A stretch of 44,643 nt of DNA from CAZMOK01 sp964567785 (GCA_964567785.1 CAZMOK010000022.1:1-44643), one strand, 5' to 3'; positions 24,631 to 34,400 are shown, counted from the first letter of the stretch. Program-made: numbers and translations. Notes: generated by a model not told the origin, from the sequence alone.

Positions 24631-25527
24631 TTGAACAAAAAAGCTTTAGCTCACTTCGCCATCCTTGGGGCCAATACGATTTACGGCCTCAATTACGTCA
24701 TTGCCAAAGGCATAATGCCCGATTTCATGCAGCCCAGGGCCATCATCTTTTTGAGGGCAGTGGGAGCAGTAGTTCTATTCTGGCTGGTCGGTCAATTCTA
24801 CCCGAAAGAAAGGCCGATACGGAAAGACCTGTTCAGGCTGGCTGCCGCAGCATTTTTCGGGGTATTTCTCAACCAGGTGCTTTTTTTTGAAGGTCTTAAT
24901 CTCACCACCCCCATCAACGCCTCCATAATTGTTACAGTGATACCAGTGCTTGTCCTTGTATTTGCCCACTTCATGCTTAAAGAAAGGATAACACTCTTTA
25001 AAGTGGTCGGAATAGTACTCGGGGCCTCCGGGGCCATTATGGTGATCCTGACCCAGGGACAGATATCGCTCAAATCCGATACATTTACCGGGAACATCCT
25101 TGTATTCATCAATGCTGCCGGATTTGCAATGTACCTGGTGCTGGTAAAACCCCTGATGCTAAGATATCACCCCATTACTGTCGTAAAATACATCTTCCTT
25201 TTCGGAGCCCTCTATATCATACCAGTTTCAATAAGCATATTCCTTAAAACGGATTTCGGTGCCATCCCACCCAGGATCTGGGGATCTGTGCTATATGTGA
25301 TAGTGGGAACAACCGTCCTTGCATACCTGCTGAATAACCATTCGCTTCGCATACTCTCCCCCACCGTTACGGGGACCTACATCTACCTGCAACCCGTTCT
25401 GGCCTCAGTGGCTGCCATTGCCATAGGAATGGACACACTTACACTTACCGAGGTGATTGCAGCCTTAATGATATTTGCCGGAGTTTATTTCGTGAGTAGA
25501 AAACCCTTTAAAGCACGGAAAAAATAA
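24631..25527 (+). CDS. EamA/DMT-family transporter (second of three)
   Basis: Permease of 298 residues with ten membrane helices in two EamA repeats (about 6-140, 155-290). The frame has no usable ATG before residue 29, which lies after the first helix, so the start is almost certainly TTG 24631, 10 bases after the deaminase stop. A purine- or metabolite-export role is only a guess from the neighbouring deaminase. Sequence differs clearly from the other two EamA proteins in the window, so they are not recent copies. Confidence 0.83.
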   Translation: MNKKALAHFAILGANTIYGLNYVIAKGIMPDFMQPRAIIFLRAVGAVVLFWLVGQFYPKERPIRKDLFRLAAAAFFGVFLNQVLFFEGLNLTTPINASIIVTVIPVLVLVFAHFMLKERITLFKVVGIVLGASGAIMVILTQGQISLKSDTFTGNILVFINAAGFAMYLVLVKPLMLRYHPITVVKYIFLFGALYIIPVSISIFLKTDFGAIPPRIWGSVLYVIVGTTVLAYLLNNHSLRILSPTVTGTYIYLQPVLASVAAIAIGMDTLTLTEVIAALMIFAGVYFVSRKPFKARKK

Positions 25528-25532
25528 TCAAG

Positions 25533-25540
25533 TATCTTTG
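25533..25540 (+). promoter_or_regulatory. Candidate -7 element for the FKBP gene
   Basis: TATCTTTGCCC, a full match to the Bacteroidota TAnnTTTGC form, 16 bases before ATG 25557. Confidence 0.5.
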
Positions 25541-25556
25541 CCCAAAATCGATCGAA

Positions 25557-26252
25557 ATGAGGATAAAGGCAATAACCCTTACACTTATAATCACAGGATG
25601 CTTCTTTTCGGGATTTGCCCAGAAAATGAAAGCCCCCGAAAAAGTAAAGCTCGAGAATAACATCGACTCGGTAAGCTATAGCTTTGGTTTAATGGTGGCA
25701 AAAAACCTTCTCCTGCAAGACATTGAAAATGTAAACTTCGATGCTTTCAAACTGGGGTTCTACCATATGATGGCCGGTAAGAAAGAAAAGATCTCACTCG
25801 AAGATGCCCATATCACCATCCAGTCATATATCGACGGAATGACAAAGGAAGAAGCACGGAAGAACCTTGAGGAGGGGGAAAAATTCCTTGAAGAGAACAG
25901 AAATGAGCCCGGTGTGGTGGAACTTTCAAGCGGACTCCAGTATAAAGTGATTGAATCAGGGGATGGAAAGTCACCCAAAGCCAATGACATTGTAAAGGTC
26001 CACTATCACGGAACCTTACTTGACGGGACTGTTTTCGATTCATCCGTAGAAAGAGGAAAACCTGCCATCCTTAACGTAGGCGGTGTTATAAAGGGCTGGC
26101 AGGAAGCATTGAAGCTGATGAGGACCGGCTCCAAATGGACCCTATACATCCCACCCGGACTTGCCTATGGTGAAAGCGGTGCAGGCGAAGACATAGGCCC
26201 GAACTCAACTCTTATCTTTGAAGTGGAATTGGTTGAAATAATGGAGAAGTAA
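25557..26252 (+). CDS. FKBP-type peptidyl-prolyl cis-trans isomerase (FkpA/Mip-like), exported
   Basis: Envelope folding catalyst of 231 residues. An N-terminal signal sequence is present; IITGC at 11-15 could be a lipobox, while cleavage after GFAQ is the alternative. The N-terminal helical dimerisation domain spans about 30-120 (SYSFGLMVAKNLL.., then EEARKNLEEGEKFLEEN). The FKBP domain (about 125-230) has VKVHYHGTLLDGTVFDSS, GVIKGWQEAL and IPPGLAYGE, matching active family members. It is the last plus-strand gene before a convergent radical SAM gene. It likely assists folding of exported proteins. Confidence 0.93.
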   Translation: MRIKAITLTLIITGCFFSGFAQKMKAPEKVKLENNIDSVSYSFGLMVAKNLLLQDIENVNFDAFKLGFYHMMAGKKEKISLEDAHITIQSYIDGMTKEEARKNLEEGEKFLEENRNEPGVVELSSGLQYKVIESGDGKSPKANDIVKVHYHGTLLDGTVFDSSVERGKPAILNVGGVIKGWQEALKLMRTGSKWTLYIPPGLAYGESGAGEDIGPNSTLIFEVELVEIMEK

Positions 26253-26266
26253 AAAGGAAGCTGGAA

Positions 26267-26298
26267 TTTACAATTTACGTTTTACGGTTTACAATTTA
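26267..26298. repeat. Tandem repeat of 7-base units (TTTACAA type)
   Basis: Units TTTACAA, TTTACGT, TTTACGG, TTTACAA and a partial TTTA with an exact seven-base period, in the gap between convergent genes. No terminator stem is visible in this gap. Confidence 0.85.
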
Positions 26299-26326
26299 TA
26301 ATGGAGTTTTTCCTGACACCCAAACA

Positions 26327-27286
26327 CTAATCCCCAAACGGATTTTCATTCATAAAGTCCGGCCGGTAATTCTCATGGCTGTCGAGATGCTGCACCCAAC
26401 CGTTTGAAAAGCCCAACCGCTCCAGTTCCTCTACCACTTCACTGTATTCCTTATATTTCAAAGTCTTTCCTAAAACAGGATGTGATGCGACGTGATGTGT
26501 AGGATAATACTGCGACATCAAAGAAATATGGATTTCGGGAGAAAGCTCCTCTGCGATGAACCTCAATACTTTCTTACTGTTTTCGGGGTGTCCGGGAAGC
26601 ACCAGGTGCCGGATCACCATCCCCTTCACTGCATAACTCTCCTCGTCAATATCGAGCCTGCTTCCCACCTGCCTGTAAATCTCCTTCAGCGCTTCGCGGG
26701 CAATGCCGGGATAATCCCGGGCATCTGAATATTTATTGGATATATCCTCTTCAAGGTATTTCAGGTCAGGCAGGTAAACATCTATATAGGGTTCCAGGCC
26801 TTTCAAGGATTCAACTTTGTCGTAACCATTGGTATTGTAAACAAAAACAGGGTCGTACCCAAGTTCCCTCAGGGAACTCACAATGATCTTTACCTGCGGT
26901 ATGAAATGCGAAGGCGAAACAAAGCCAACTATGTTGATACCCCGTGAAAGGATATCAATTATCTGAGCAAGCACACTTTTCAGTTCCATTTTACAATCTT
27001 CATAATCTAACTCATTTGAGCTGATCTGGAAGTTCTGGCAATAAATGCACTGAAGGTTACAATTTGTAAAGAAGATGTTACAAATGCCCCGGCTGCCGGA
27101 AATTACCGGTTCCTCCCCCCTGTGGACGCAAATGGATGAAATACTGAAAGATGCATCCGCCTTGCAATAGCCTGTTTTTCCCGCTATCCTGTCGGCCTTG
27201 CAGTTCCTCGGACAAATAGTACACTCACTGAGCACTGAAAGCGGCTCAAGAATTTTATCATAGTTCAGCTTATCAATCCCGTCCAT
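26327..27286 (-). CDS. PflX-like radical SAM protein (COG1313 type)
   Basis: Radical S-adenosylmethionine enzyme of 319 residues. The radical SAM cluster is C76/C80/C83 (CNLQCIYC). An N-terminal cysteine set C22, C25, C29, C41 (CTICPRNC then YC) may hold a second iron-sulphur site; both are typical of the PflX/COG1313 group, which resembles glycyl-radical activating enzymes. No glycyl-radical enzyme is in the window, so the substrate is unknown. Start ATG 27286. It is a monocistronic minus-strand gene between an FKBP gene and a secreted fusion protein. Confidence 0.85.
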   Translation of the reverse strand: MDGIDKLNYDKILEPLSVLSECTICPRNCKADRIAGKTGYCKADASFSISSICVHRGEEPVISGSRGICNIFFTNCNLQCIYCQNFQISSNELDYEDCKMELKSVLAQIIDILSRGINIVGFVSPSHFIPQVKIIVSSLRELGYDPVFVYNTNGYDKVESLKGLEPYIDVYLPDLKYLEEDISNKYSDARDYPGIAREALKEIYRQVGSRLDIDEESYAVKGMVIRHLVLPGHPENSKKVLRFIAEELSPEIHISLMSQYYPTHHVASHPVLGKTLKYKEYSEVVEELERLGFSNGWVQHLDSHENYRPDFMNENPFGD

Positions 27287-27336
27287 GCTCTTTTAAAAGG
27301 TATCGTTTTGTTGCCGGTTGTAAAAACCAAATTACC

Positions 27337-27344
27337 TAACTTTG
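27337..27344 (+). promoter_or_regulatory. Candidate -7 element for the glycosidase-like fusion gene
   Basis: TAACTTTG matches TAnnTTTG, 15 bases before ATG 27359. It also makes the earlier TTG 27308 an unlikely start, since that codon would precede the transcription start. Confidence 0.45.
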
Positions 27345-27358
27345 ATAAAAACCCCGAT

Positions 27359-30121
27359 ATGGCCAGATCCATCTACACTGCTTTGATTTCCTTACTGATC
27401 GTAATCAGCAACCTTACTTCCGGGCAACAGATCGTTTTAGACACTACCCGCGGACCTGAAGCAATACGGTACCATTCGGTTGATTCAAATATATATTTTT
27501 TTCCTTACGGCACCCCACTTTTTTCATTTATGGCAGATGGTGAAGTGCTTTTCTCTAATTCGGGGAAATTTTATAACGAAAAAGAACATCACCCGCTCAG
27601 GTCCAATGAAAAAGTTGCGGTAAGGATGTCGCCCTTATCCTCAGGAAAAGGCTGGCCGGCTGAAATGGCTTTTACTAATATAAGTAATGATACCATAGTT
27701 TTTGAAAATGTTGTTCCCTTTGGTGAAGACAGCAGTCACATCTATTTAACCGGTACCGGGCCCTGGTCGCTGGCAAGGACAAAAATATTCAGGCCGGGCA
27801 AAGTCCCTGTTAGTGTCATTCTTCCCGACAATGCCTGGGAAATGGGATACGGTTCAGTTAAACTGGGCGATAGCATTTCGCTCTGCGCAATTACCAGGCG
27901 GAAAGAAGTTGTAAACGGCAAAAAGCACAGGTATAAAACCTATCTCTACCCGGGTGGTGAAGTAAAATACCACCTGTATGCCGGTAAATACAAGGGCGAC
28001 TGGCAGAACGGCCTGAAACTCATGTTTGCTGAGAAATACCTGTACGATCTCGACACTTTCGACAACACCCTCTTCCAGCGCAAAGACCTTGAATGGATCA
28101 GGCATCAGTACATAATATACCTTCAGTTTGCCTGGGACGAAAGGTTTTACGACTGGAACAAAAAAGAATACACTCACGCTTCATTCATTGAATGGGGCAA
28201 AGAAAAATTCGGCGGCATCGATGTTTTCGGCCTCTGGCCCACCTGGCCCAGGCTTGGGCTCGACAACAGGAACCAGTGGGACCTTTTTGCCGGTCTTCCC
28301 GGAGGACTGGAAAAGATCAGGGCCCTGTCAGAGCAAGACAAAAAAGAGGGCACCAGGTTTTTTATTTGCTACAATCCCTGGGACCAGAGCACAAGGACGG
28401 AAAATCCATATTCCGCCATGGCTTCACTCATCAACGAGATCAATGCCGACGGTGTGGTCCTTGATTGCAGGGGAGCCTCAAGCAGGGAGTTGCAGGCAGC
28501 AGCAGACTCAGTAAAAACGGGTGTGGTGATGTACTCCGAGGGCATGGCAGTGATCAGGGATATGCCAGGCATTGTAGCCGGAAGAGTGCATGATGCTATC
28601 GTTATGCCCCCTGTGCTTAACCTGAACAAGCTCATCAAACCTGATTTTGCCATATTCCGGGTTATCCGGTCCAATAAGCCGAGGCTTCACAGGGATATCC
28701 TTCTCAGTTTTTTTAATGGTTATGGGATCGAAATCAATATGTTCACTCCCGGCAGACCGGGAGCCAATGACCTGGACCTTTTTACGCTGGGACGTGCAGC
28801 AATGATACAAAGGGAAAACACACATAACTTCCTTTCACCGGGATGGACGCCCCTCAGGGAAACATTGCACGACAGTATTTGGGTAAATGAATGGCCCCTT
28901 GAAGAGAAAACCCTTTATACCGTTTTCAATCTCAAACCGAAAGGTTTCCATGGCCCCCTTTTCAAGGCAGAAGATCTTCCCGGCTATCATTATGTAAGCC
29001 TCTGGAATCATGAGGAGCTCCCGGTAACTGAAGAAGGGGGCCATATCATCATACCATCCCGTACAGATGCTTTTGGCAGGGCTAACCTGGGCACCCTTGC
29101 CGAGGGAAGTGTTGATTGTATAGCCAGGTTCCCTGAAATACTGGATTTAGAAATGGAAGACGGAGCCCTGAATATTGAAGCCACTGAAGGCACAAGTCTT
29201 GTGATCTGGGCCGGTAACCCCTCCTATCAGAATGAAAGAAAATTAAAGTTGGACAGTATTAGGAGCGAAATTGACCTGTTTACAGAACTGGGCATTACTG
29301 AAGGAAAAGTTGTTGTGCAATTGTTTGAAAAAGACATCCTTAAAGATGAAAGGGTAGTGACATTGCCTTCAGGAATGCCTGAACTGATCTCAGAAACGGT
29401 ATTCACCGAAAAAGCAAAGAAAACACCGGAAGGTATGGCCATGGTAAAAGAGGGGGACTACATGTTCTACAGTTTTAACGATGATACCTTTATCCCCTAC
29501 CCTAATTCAGGTGATACCCTGAGTGTGGAAGTAGGCTCTTTCTACATGGATATCTACCCGGTAACAAACAGAGAATTTGCCATATTCCTGGATGAAACCG
29601 GATACTTGCCGGAAGATACCTCAGCATTCCTGGCTCACTGGACAGGAGGAAGCTATCCCGACAGTCTTGCTGACCACCCTGTAGTATATGTTAATACAGA
29701 AGATGCAAAGGCATATGCCAGCTGGGCAGGGAAACGGCTGCCCACTGAAATTGAGTGGCAGTATTCAGCGCAATCAGCAACGGGTCATGACTGGCCCTGG
29801 GGAAATGAATTCGACAGCCTGAAATGCAATTCAAGCCTGGGGCATACAACTTCTGTAACTGCTTACCCGGAAGGCGAAAGCCCCTTTGGCATAAGAGATC
29901 TCACAGGTAATGTCTGGCAGATGACCGGGGACATTTATTATAACGGGAGTTATTATTTCCAGGTGTTGAAAGGCGGGAGTTTCTACGAGCCTACATCGAG
30001 CTGGTGGTATGTAGATGGCGGTCCGCGGACGGTTTACTGGAAACAGATGCTGTTGCTGACAGGCCCGGGGATGAACAGGAACGCCACGGTCGGGTTCAGG
30101 TGTGTAAAGGATGCACATTAA
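27359..30121 (+). CDS. Secreted TIM-barrel glycosidase-like protein fused to an FGE/SUMF1-like domain
   Basis: Exported protein of 920 residues (signal peptide MARSIYTALISLLIVISNLTSG). An N-terminal beta-rich domain (about 25-240) is followed by a barrel-like region (about 245-560) with aromatic-rich strands (FGLWPTWPRLG), ADGVVLDCRGAS (D near 369) and VVMYSEGMA (E near 393); D and E at strand ends resemble glycosidase catalytic pairs, but I cannot name a GH family. A beta linker follows, then a C-terminal formylglycine-generating-enzyme-like domain (about 690-918: YPVTNREFAIFL, GKRLPTEIEWQYSA, DLTGNVWQM, GGSF, VGFRCV). The copper-binding cysteine pair of true FGEs is absent (SSWWYVDGGPR at that place), so that half is probably structural or binding. 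No SusC/SusD partner is visible. Confidence 0.7.
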   Translation: MARSIYTALISLLIVISNLTSGQQIVLDTTRGPEAIRYHSVDSNIYFFPYGTPLFSFMADGEVLFSNSGKFYNEKEHHPLRSNEKVAVRMSPLSSGKGWPAEMAFTNISNDTIVFENVVPFGEDSSHIYLTGTGPWSLARTKIFRPGKVPVSVILPDNAWEMGYGSVKLGDSISLCAITRRKEVVNGKKHRYKTYLYPGGEVKYHLYAGKYKGDWQNGLKLMFAEKYLYDLDTFDNTLFQRKDLEWIRHQYIIYLQFAWDERFYDWNKKEYTHASFIEWGKEKFGGIDVFGLWPTWPRLGLDNRNQWDLFAGLPGGLEKIRALSEQDKKEGTRFFICYNPWDQSTRTENPYSAMASLINEINADGVVLDCRGASSRELQAAADSVKTGVVMYSEGMAVIRDMPGIVAGRVHDAIVMPPVLNLNKLIKPDFAIFRVIRSNKPRLHRDILLSFFNGYGIEINMFTPGRPGANDLDLFTLGRAAMIQRENTHNFLSPGWTPLRETLHDSIWVNEWPLEEKTLYTVFNLKPKGFHGPLFKAEDLPGYHYVSLWNHEELPVTEEGGHIIIPSRTDAFGRANLGTLAEGSVDCIARFPEILDLEMEDGALNIEATEGTSLVIWAGNPSYQNERKLKLDSIRSEIDLFTELGITEGKVVVQLFEKDILKDERVVTLPSGMPELISETVFTEKAKKTPEGMAMVKEGDYMFYSFNDDTFIPYPNSGDTLSVEVGSFYMDIYPVTNREFAIFLDETGYLPEDTSAFLAHWTGGSYPDSLADHPVVYVNTEDAKAYASWAGKRLPTEIEWQYSAQSATGHDWPWGNEFDSLKCNSSLGHTTSVTAYPEGESPFGIRDLTGNVWQMTGDIYYNGSYYFQVLKGGSFYEPTSSWWYVDGGPRTVYWKQMLLLTGPGMNRNATVGFRCVKDAH

Positions 30122-30139
30122 GACCGGACATTTTCAGCA

Positions 30140-30871
30140 TCACCTTGCAGAAGAGATCCTGTTATAATACTCTACAACCAGCATAATGTCCTCTGTATGC
30201 CGCATTTTCAGGTTGTTGGTCTTGATAAAATCCTTTATCTCCTCTTTCTTATCAGGAAATGCACAGCAAACAGCCTTTTTGCATTTTCTCAAAGGTATTG
30301 CAGGCTCAGCTCCTTTTTTCACATAAAGCGAGGTTTGATAAATATATTCCTCCTCCTCCGGGACATCAGCTGCAGAAAAATGATATTTAATGTAATGTCG
30401 TTTAAGCAACCGGCACCTGCCTTCTGAAAACACTTCAAAATAAGATGAATCGAGCATCCTTTTATTCTTGAATGCTGAAAAAATGAAATTTTTGTTACCA
30501 AGGACAACCTTTTTAAGCTCTTCCGGATTTGCAAAAGCCAGGGTATCTCCATTCCTGATAAACTGCATCTGCTGAAAGTAGAGATTATAGCGAAGCAGTA
30601 AAGGTTCATATGTAATACCTCCTGAGAATTCAACAATACCTTCGGTAAAAGAATCGCACAGAAACATCCCGGATGGTTCACCCGGATAACTGCTTCGTGA
30701 ACCATACGTTAAAAAATCCCTGGATGTTGCACCCTGATGTTTTGTACTTACTTCCGCAACTTTAACCTCGCTTCTTGTTCCATGGATAGCCGGGTCTTTT
30801 ACCTCCTGGGCTGCCGCATTTATTGTCACCAGAAAAATGATGACAAAACTAATGGTATTTATACGTAACAT
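30140..30871 (-). CDS. Secreted protein of unknown function
   Basis: Protein of 243 residues with a clear signal peptide (MLRINTISFVIIFLVTINAAAQ) and no further membrane helix. The middle (about 60-130) contains SRSSYPGEPSGMFLC and GGITYEPLLLRYN; the end has a cysteine-rich turn, CKKAVCCAF, before a lysine-rich helix. I do not recognise the family; similar short exported proteins occur in many Bacteroidota. The frame extends upstream to a TTG at 30922, but ATG 30871 gives the signal peptide. It lies convergent with the TIM-barrel/FGE fusion gene (18 bases between stops) and divergent from the next glycosidase. Confidence 0.6.
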   Translation of the reverse strand: MLRINTISFVIIFLVTINAAAQEVKDPAIHGTRSEVKVAEVSTKHQGATSRDFLTYGSRSSYPGEPSGMFLCDSFTEGIVEFSGGITYEPLLLRYNLYFQQMQFIRNGDTLAFANPEELKKVVLGNKNFIFSAFKNKRMLDSSYFEVFSEGRCRLLKRHYIKYHFSAADVPEEEEYIYQTSLYVKKGAEPAIPLRKCKKAVCCAFPDKKEEIKDFIKTNNLKMRHTEDIMLVVEYYNRISSAR

Positions 30872-31015
30872 AACTGTAAAATTTGATCTCTTTAAGTTAC
30901 GAAAAAATGAAGGCGATTCCAAATTTTACAGAAGTTTTCAGAATATACCCCTTCATCTGTACCCAGCTTAATAATCATCTTTTTTATTGATATATTAGAT
31001 GCATAAATAAGTTGT

Positions 31016-34000
31016 ATGTCTGCATACCGGTTATCATTAAAATATTATTTCCTGGTGCTTTTGCTTCTCTTATTAAAACTTGAGGTTTATTCACAGCGAT
31101 CTGTAGGATTTATTTCCGGAAACGACCATCCCGAGGCAAAAGCCGCCTGGAATTTCCTTAAGAGACAAAATATCGGCTGTTCGCTGCTCGAAAAAGATGA
31201 CCTGTCGGGTGCAAAGACCCTAACAGAAAATTTCGATTTACTCTGGTTCCATCTGAATGACACCAATGTTGTATCCATATTCTCTGACAACCAAACGGCA
31301 GCGGATCTCAGGGATTATGTTAATGATGGTGGTGGCATATTGCTCACCCAGGATGCCTTTCCACTGATCCATCAGTTGGGTTTTGAATCCCGTAAGCCGC
31401 AGAAGGTGCTCAAAGAATCAAAAGATACCGGTTATGGCAGGCAGCTCGGAATGCACTCTTTTCTCGGACATCCTGTATTCGATGGGCTTAACGGCGGAGC
31501 ATATATTTATAAGCCCGTAAAAGACACCTCAATACGACTATATGGTTATTTTGAAAATAAAAAACCATATGATTCATATGTAATTGCCGTTGACTGGGAT
31601 TACATCTTCCTAAGGGAAAACAAAAAAATAATGCTGGAACGGGAATACGGTTCCGGAAAAATAATTGCCATAGGCGGATATGTGAACTTTCTCCCCGGCA
31701 ACGCAAACCGCCCACATCTTGAAAAATTTGTCCATAATATCTTTAAATACTTATCCCGGGATTCTGATAAACATCCATGGAACTACTGGAATTTTTATGA
31801 TCCATGTTTCGTTGAATTTGAACACAGTGGCGAGGAATCTGTCAGGAGCGAAAGCATCAGATGGAACACCGGAACAGATCTTCCGGCCATTAACGCAGAA
31901 AAGGTGAACGGCGATTACTGGGATGTGGCGACACGTAGAATGCTGATAATGGGCAAAGAAAAGGGAGGGATTGAGGAGATATGGTCGCACCCCTTCATGG
32001 CCTGCCGCGATATGGAAACCGGCATACAGTTCGATAAAAGGGACACCATCCACTGGCTTAATGAATACCTGCCCGACATAACTGTACTTCCTAATGCCTT
32101 TATCCGCAAATACATTGTAAAGGGTCATGAGATAAAGGAAGTTATCACCACCTCAATTGACAATCCTGTTACCCTGATACATTACGAACTGGCACAGGAA
32201 GAAGCTGCGAACCTTCACTTCCGTTTCAGCAGCAATATGCGCATCATGTGGCCCTATTCCCAAAAAGTGTCCGGCGATCTTTATTACACTTTTGATGAAG
32301 GATTGAATGCTTTTATTGTAAATATTGAGGCTGGTTACACCACCTTGATCGGCAGTATGAATGAAACTGATGAACAGGTTATAGGAAATTACGAACCGTT
32401 CAGGCAATCAGGTAGTTCAGCAGGTAAATCAACTGATAAATACCTGGTATCGGGAGGATTTTCTTTTAAAACAAATGAAAACAACGCGGCTGACATAATA
32501 ATAACCGCTTCAACCGAAGGCATAAAAGATGCAGTCTCATTTTATCGTGAAGTGTCAGCCAATCCATGGCAAATATTTGCTAAGTCTGAAGAATATTATC
32601 AAAACTTCAATGATAGCTCTTTACTGTTTATTTCACCGGATCCATTGCTCAACGAAGGGTTTGAATGGGCAAAGCTGGCTACCGACCAGTTATTTGTCCA
32701 CACAACCGGCCTGGGCAGGTCGTTTACTGCAGGATATGCCACAACACGAAAGGGCTGGGACGGAAACCACGAGGTGAACGGCAGGCCCGGATATGGGTGG
32801 TACTTCGGCAGGGATGCCCAGTGGAGCGGAATGGCCACACTTCATTACGGTGATTTCAACAAGATCAGGTCGACACTTGAGATGTTCATAAAATTCCAGG
32901 ACCTGAACGGAAAGATATTCCATGAACTCAGCACTTCAGGCTTCGTTCATTATGATGCGGCTGATGCCACTCCCCTTTTCATTGTTCTTGCAGGCAGATA
33001 CTTGAAACACAGCGGAGATATTGAATTTATAGCAAACAACTGGAACGCCATTGAAAAGGCAATTGAATACTGTTATTCAACCGATACCGACCATGACCTG
33101 CTGATAGAGAACACTAACGTTGGCCACGGCTGGGTGGAAGGCGGTTTCCTGTTCGGCAGCAAAACCTCCCTGTATCTTGCTTCTTGCTGGGCCGAGGCCC
33201 TCAGCAACGCACATTACATGGCAAAGCACCTGGAACTCCGGGATGAATCGGAAAGCTATCTGGAAGATGCAGAAAAAGTGACCGCAATCATAAGGGAAAA
33301 GTTCTGGAACAGAGAAACAGGATTCTTCAACCAGGGCATTTACAGTGACGGGACCTTTCTTGTTGAACCTTCCATATTATCATACATACCGGTCCTCTTC
33401 GGGCAGGCCGGCGGAAATCAGGCAGCTTCCATAGTCAGGCAAACCGCAGGGTTCAATTACACTTCCGACTGGGGCTGCAGGATAACCGGGAAGAACAGTG
33501 AAAGGTACAATCCAAGAGGTTACCATACAGGTTCGGTGTGGCCGCTTTATACAGGCTGGGCTTCGCTGGGTGAATACCGGTCGGGGAATCCCATCCAGGG
33601 GTTCACACACCTGATGAATAATATCAGGATCTATAAATACTGGGGACTGGGATACATTGAAGAGGTTCTACACGGTGAAATATACCAGCCGTCAGGTGTA
33701 TGCCATCACCAGTGCTGGTCGGAAACCATGGCCATACAACCACTCATTGAAGGATTGCTGGGTTACCGTCCGGATGCACTTGAAAACAGGATCGTGCTGA
33801 GCCCCAATCTTCCCGCCGGTTGGGACAGCCTGCAGGTACGAAAGATCAGGTGCGGAGATGATTATATATCGCTTGAAATGCAAAGATCTGACGGCAGTGT
33901 AACCTATAAATTTGAAAAAAGCGGTGACACGGAAACAACGATTGACTTTAACCCTTTCTTCCCGCCCGGAACAGAAATAACAGGCATCTCCATCCCGGGA

Positions 34001-34390
34001 GAAAAAAATTCAGAATATACTCTTGAAAAACAGCCCGGTTACACAAAGTTGAAAAAGACTTTTACTCTTCAGAAAAGCCGTGAACTGAAAATCACTACCA
34101 AAAAAGGCATAAGCTTAGTACCTTTGGTACCGGAAACCGTGCCGGGAGATACAACGGTAAGACCGAAAATAATCAGCCATAAATATGAAGAAGGCAACTA
34201 TTCGGCAGTATTAGAAGGTCTTAACGGAACGATTGATACCCTTGAATTGTGGCATAACGGATACAGAAAACTAAAGGCTGAAAACTGCAGAATTCTTAAC
34301 AGCAACAAGCATATAGCCAGGATCAGGGTAGAATTTAATTCTGATAAATACACCGAAGTGAAAAAAGAGATCCTTATAGAGGTAGAATAA
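31016..34390 (+). CDS. Secreted six-hairpin glycosidase with N-terminal ThuA/GATase-like domain
   Basis: Exported enzyme of 1,124 residues (signal peptide ends near VYSQ, residue 27). An N-terminal alpha/beta domain (about 28-245: GGGILLTQDAFPL, YGSGKIIAIGGYVN) looks like the ThuA/glutamine-amidotransferase-like fold. A beta domain (about 270-530) and an (alpha/alpha)6 catalytic-type domain (about 549-915) follow, with GYGWYFGRDAQWSG, NVGHGWVEGG and GYHTGSVWPLY, as in glycogen-debranching C-terminal or GH15-like enzymes. A beta-sandwich tail covers about 920-1124. The acid-base residues are not certain; D and E in FGRDAQ and HGWVEG are candidates. It is 10 bases upstream of the FG-GAP gene, so both are likely one unit. 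Confidence 0.75.
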   Translation: MSAYRLSLKYYFLVLLLLLLKLEVYSQRSVGFISGNDHPEAKAAWNFLKRQNIGCSLLEKDDLSGAKTLTENFDLLWFHLNDTNVVSIFSDNQTAADLRDYVNDGGGILLTQDAFPLIHQLGFESRKPQKVLKESKDTGYGRQLGMHSFLGHPVFDGLNGGAYIYKPVKDTSIRLYGYFENKKPYDSYVIAVDWDYIFLRENKKIMLEREYGSGKIIAIGGYVNFLPGNANRPHLEKFVHNIFKYLSRDSDKHPWNYWNFYDPCFVEFEHSGEESVRSESIRWNTGTDLPAINAEKVNGDYWDVATRRMLIMGKEKGGIEEIWSHPFMACRDMETGIQFDKRDTIHWLNEYLPDITVLPNAFIRKYIVKGHEIKEVITTSIDNPVTLIHYELAQEEAANLHFRFSSNMRIMWPYSQKVSGDLYYTFDEGLNAFIVNIEAGYTTLIGSMNETDEQVIGNYEPFRQSGSSAGKSTDKYLVSGGFSFKTNENNAADIIITASTEGIKDAVSFYREVSANPWQIFAKSEEYYQNFNDSSLLFISPDPLLNEGFEWAKLATDQLFVHTTGLGRSFTAGYATTRKGWDGNHEVNGRPGYGWYFGRDAQWSGMATLHYGDFNKIRSTLEMFIKFQDLNGKIFHELSTSGFVHYDAADATPLFIVLAGRYLKHSGDIEFIANNWNAIEKAIEYCYSTDTDHDLLIENTNVGHGWVEGGFLFGSKTSLYLASCWAEALSNAHYMAKHLELRDESESYLEDAEKVTAIIREKFWNRETGFFNQGIYSDGTFLVEPSILSYIPVLFGQAGGNQAASIVRQTAGFNYTSDWGCRITGKNSERYNPRGYHTGSVWPLYTGWASLGEYRSGNPIQGFTHLMNNIRIYKYWGLGYIEEVLHGEIYQPSGVCHHQCWSETMAIQPLIEGLLGYRPDALENRIVLSPNLPAGWDSLQVRKIRCGDDYISLEMQRSDGSVTYKFEKSGDTETTIDFNPFFPPGTEITGISIPGEKNSEYTLEKQPGYTKLKKTFTLQKSRELKITTKKGISLVPLVPETVPGDTTVRPKIISHKYEEGNYSAVLEGLNGTIDTLELWHNGYRKLKAENCRILNSNKHIARIRVEFNSDKYTEVKKEILIEVE

Positions 34391-34400
34391 TCGAATCATT

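Noticed and set aside
27308..27358. Start of the TIM-barrel fusion at TTG 27308
   Set aside because: The signal peptide begins at ATG 27359 and a promoter-like element lies between the two codons.
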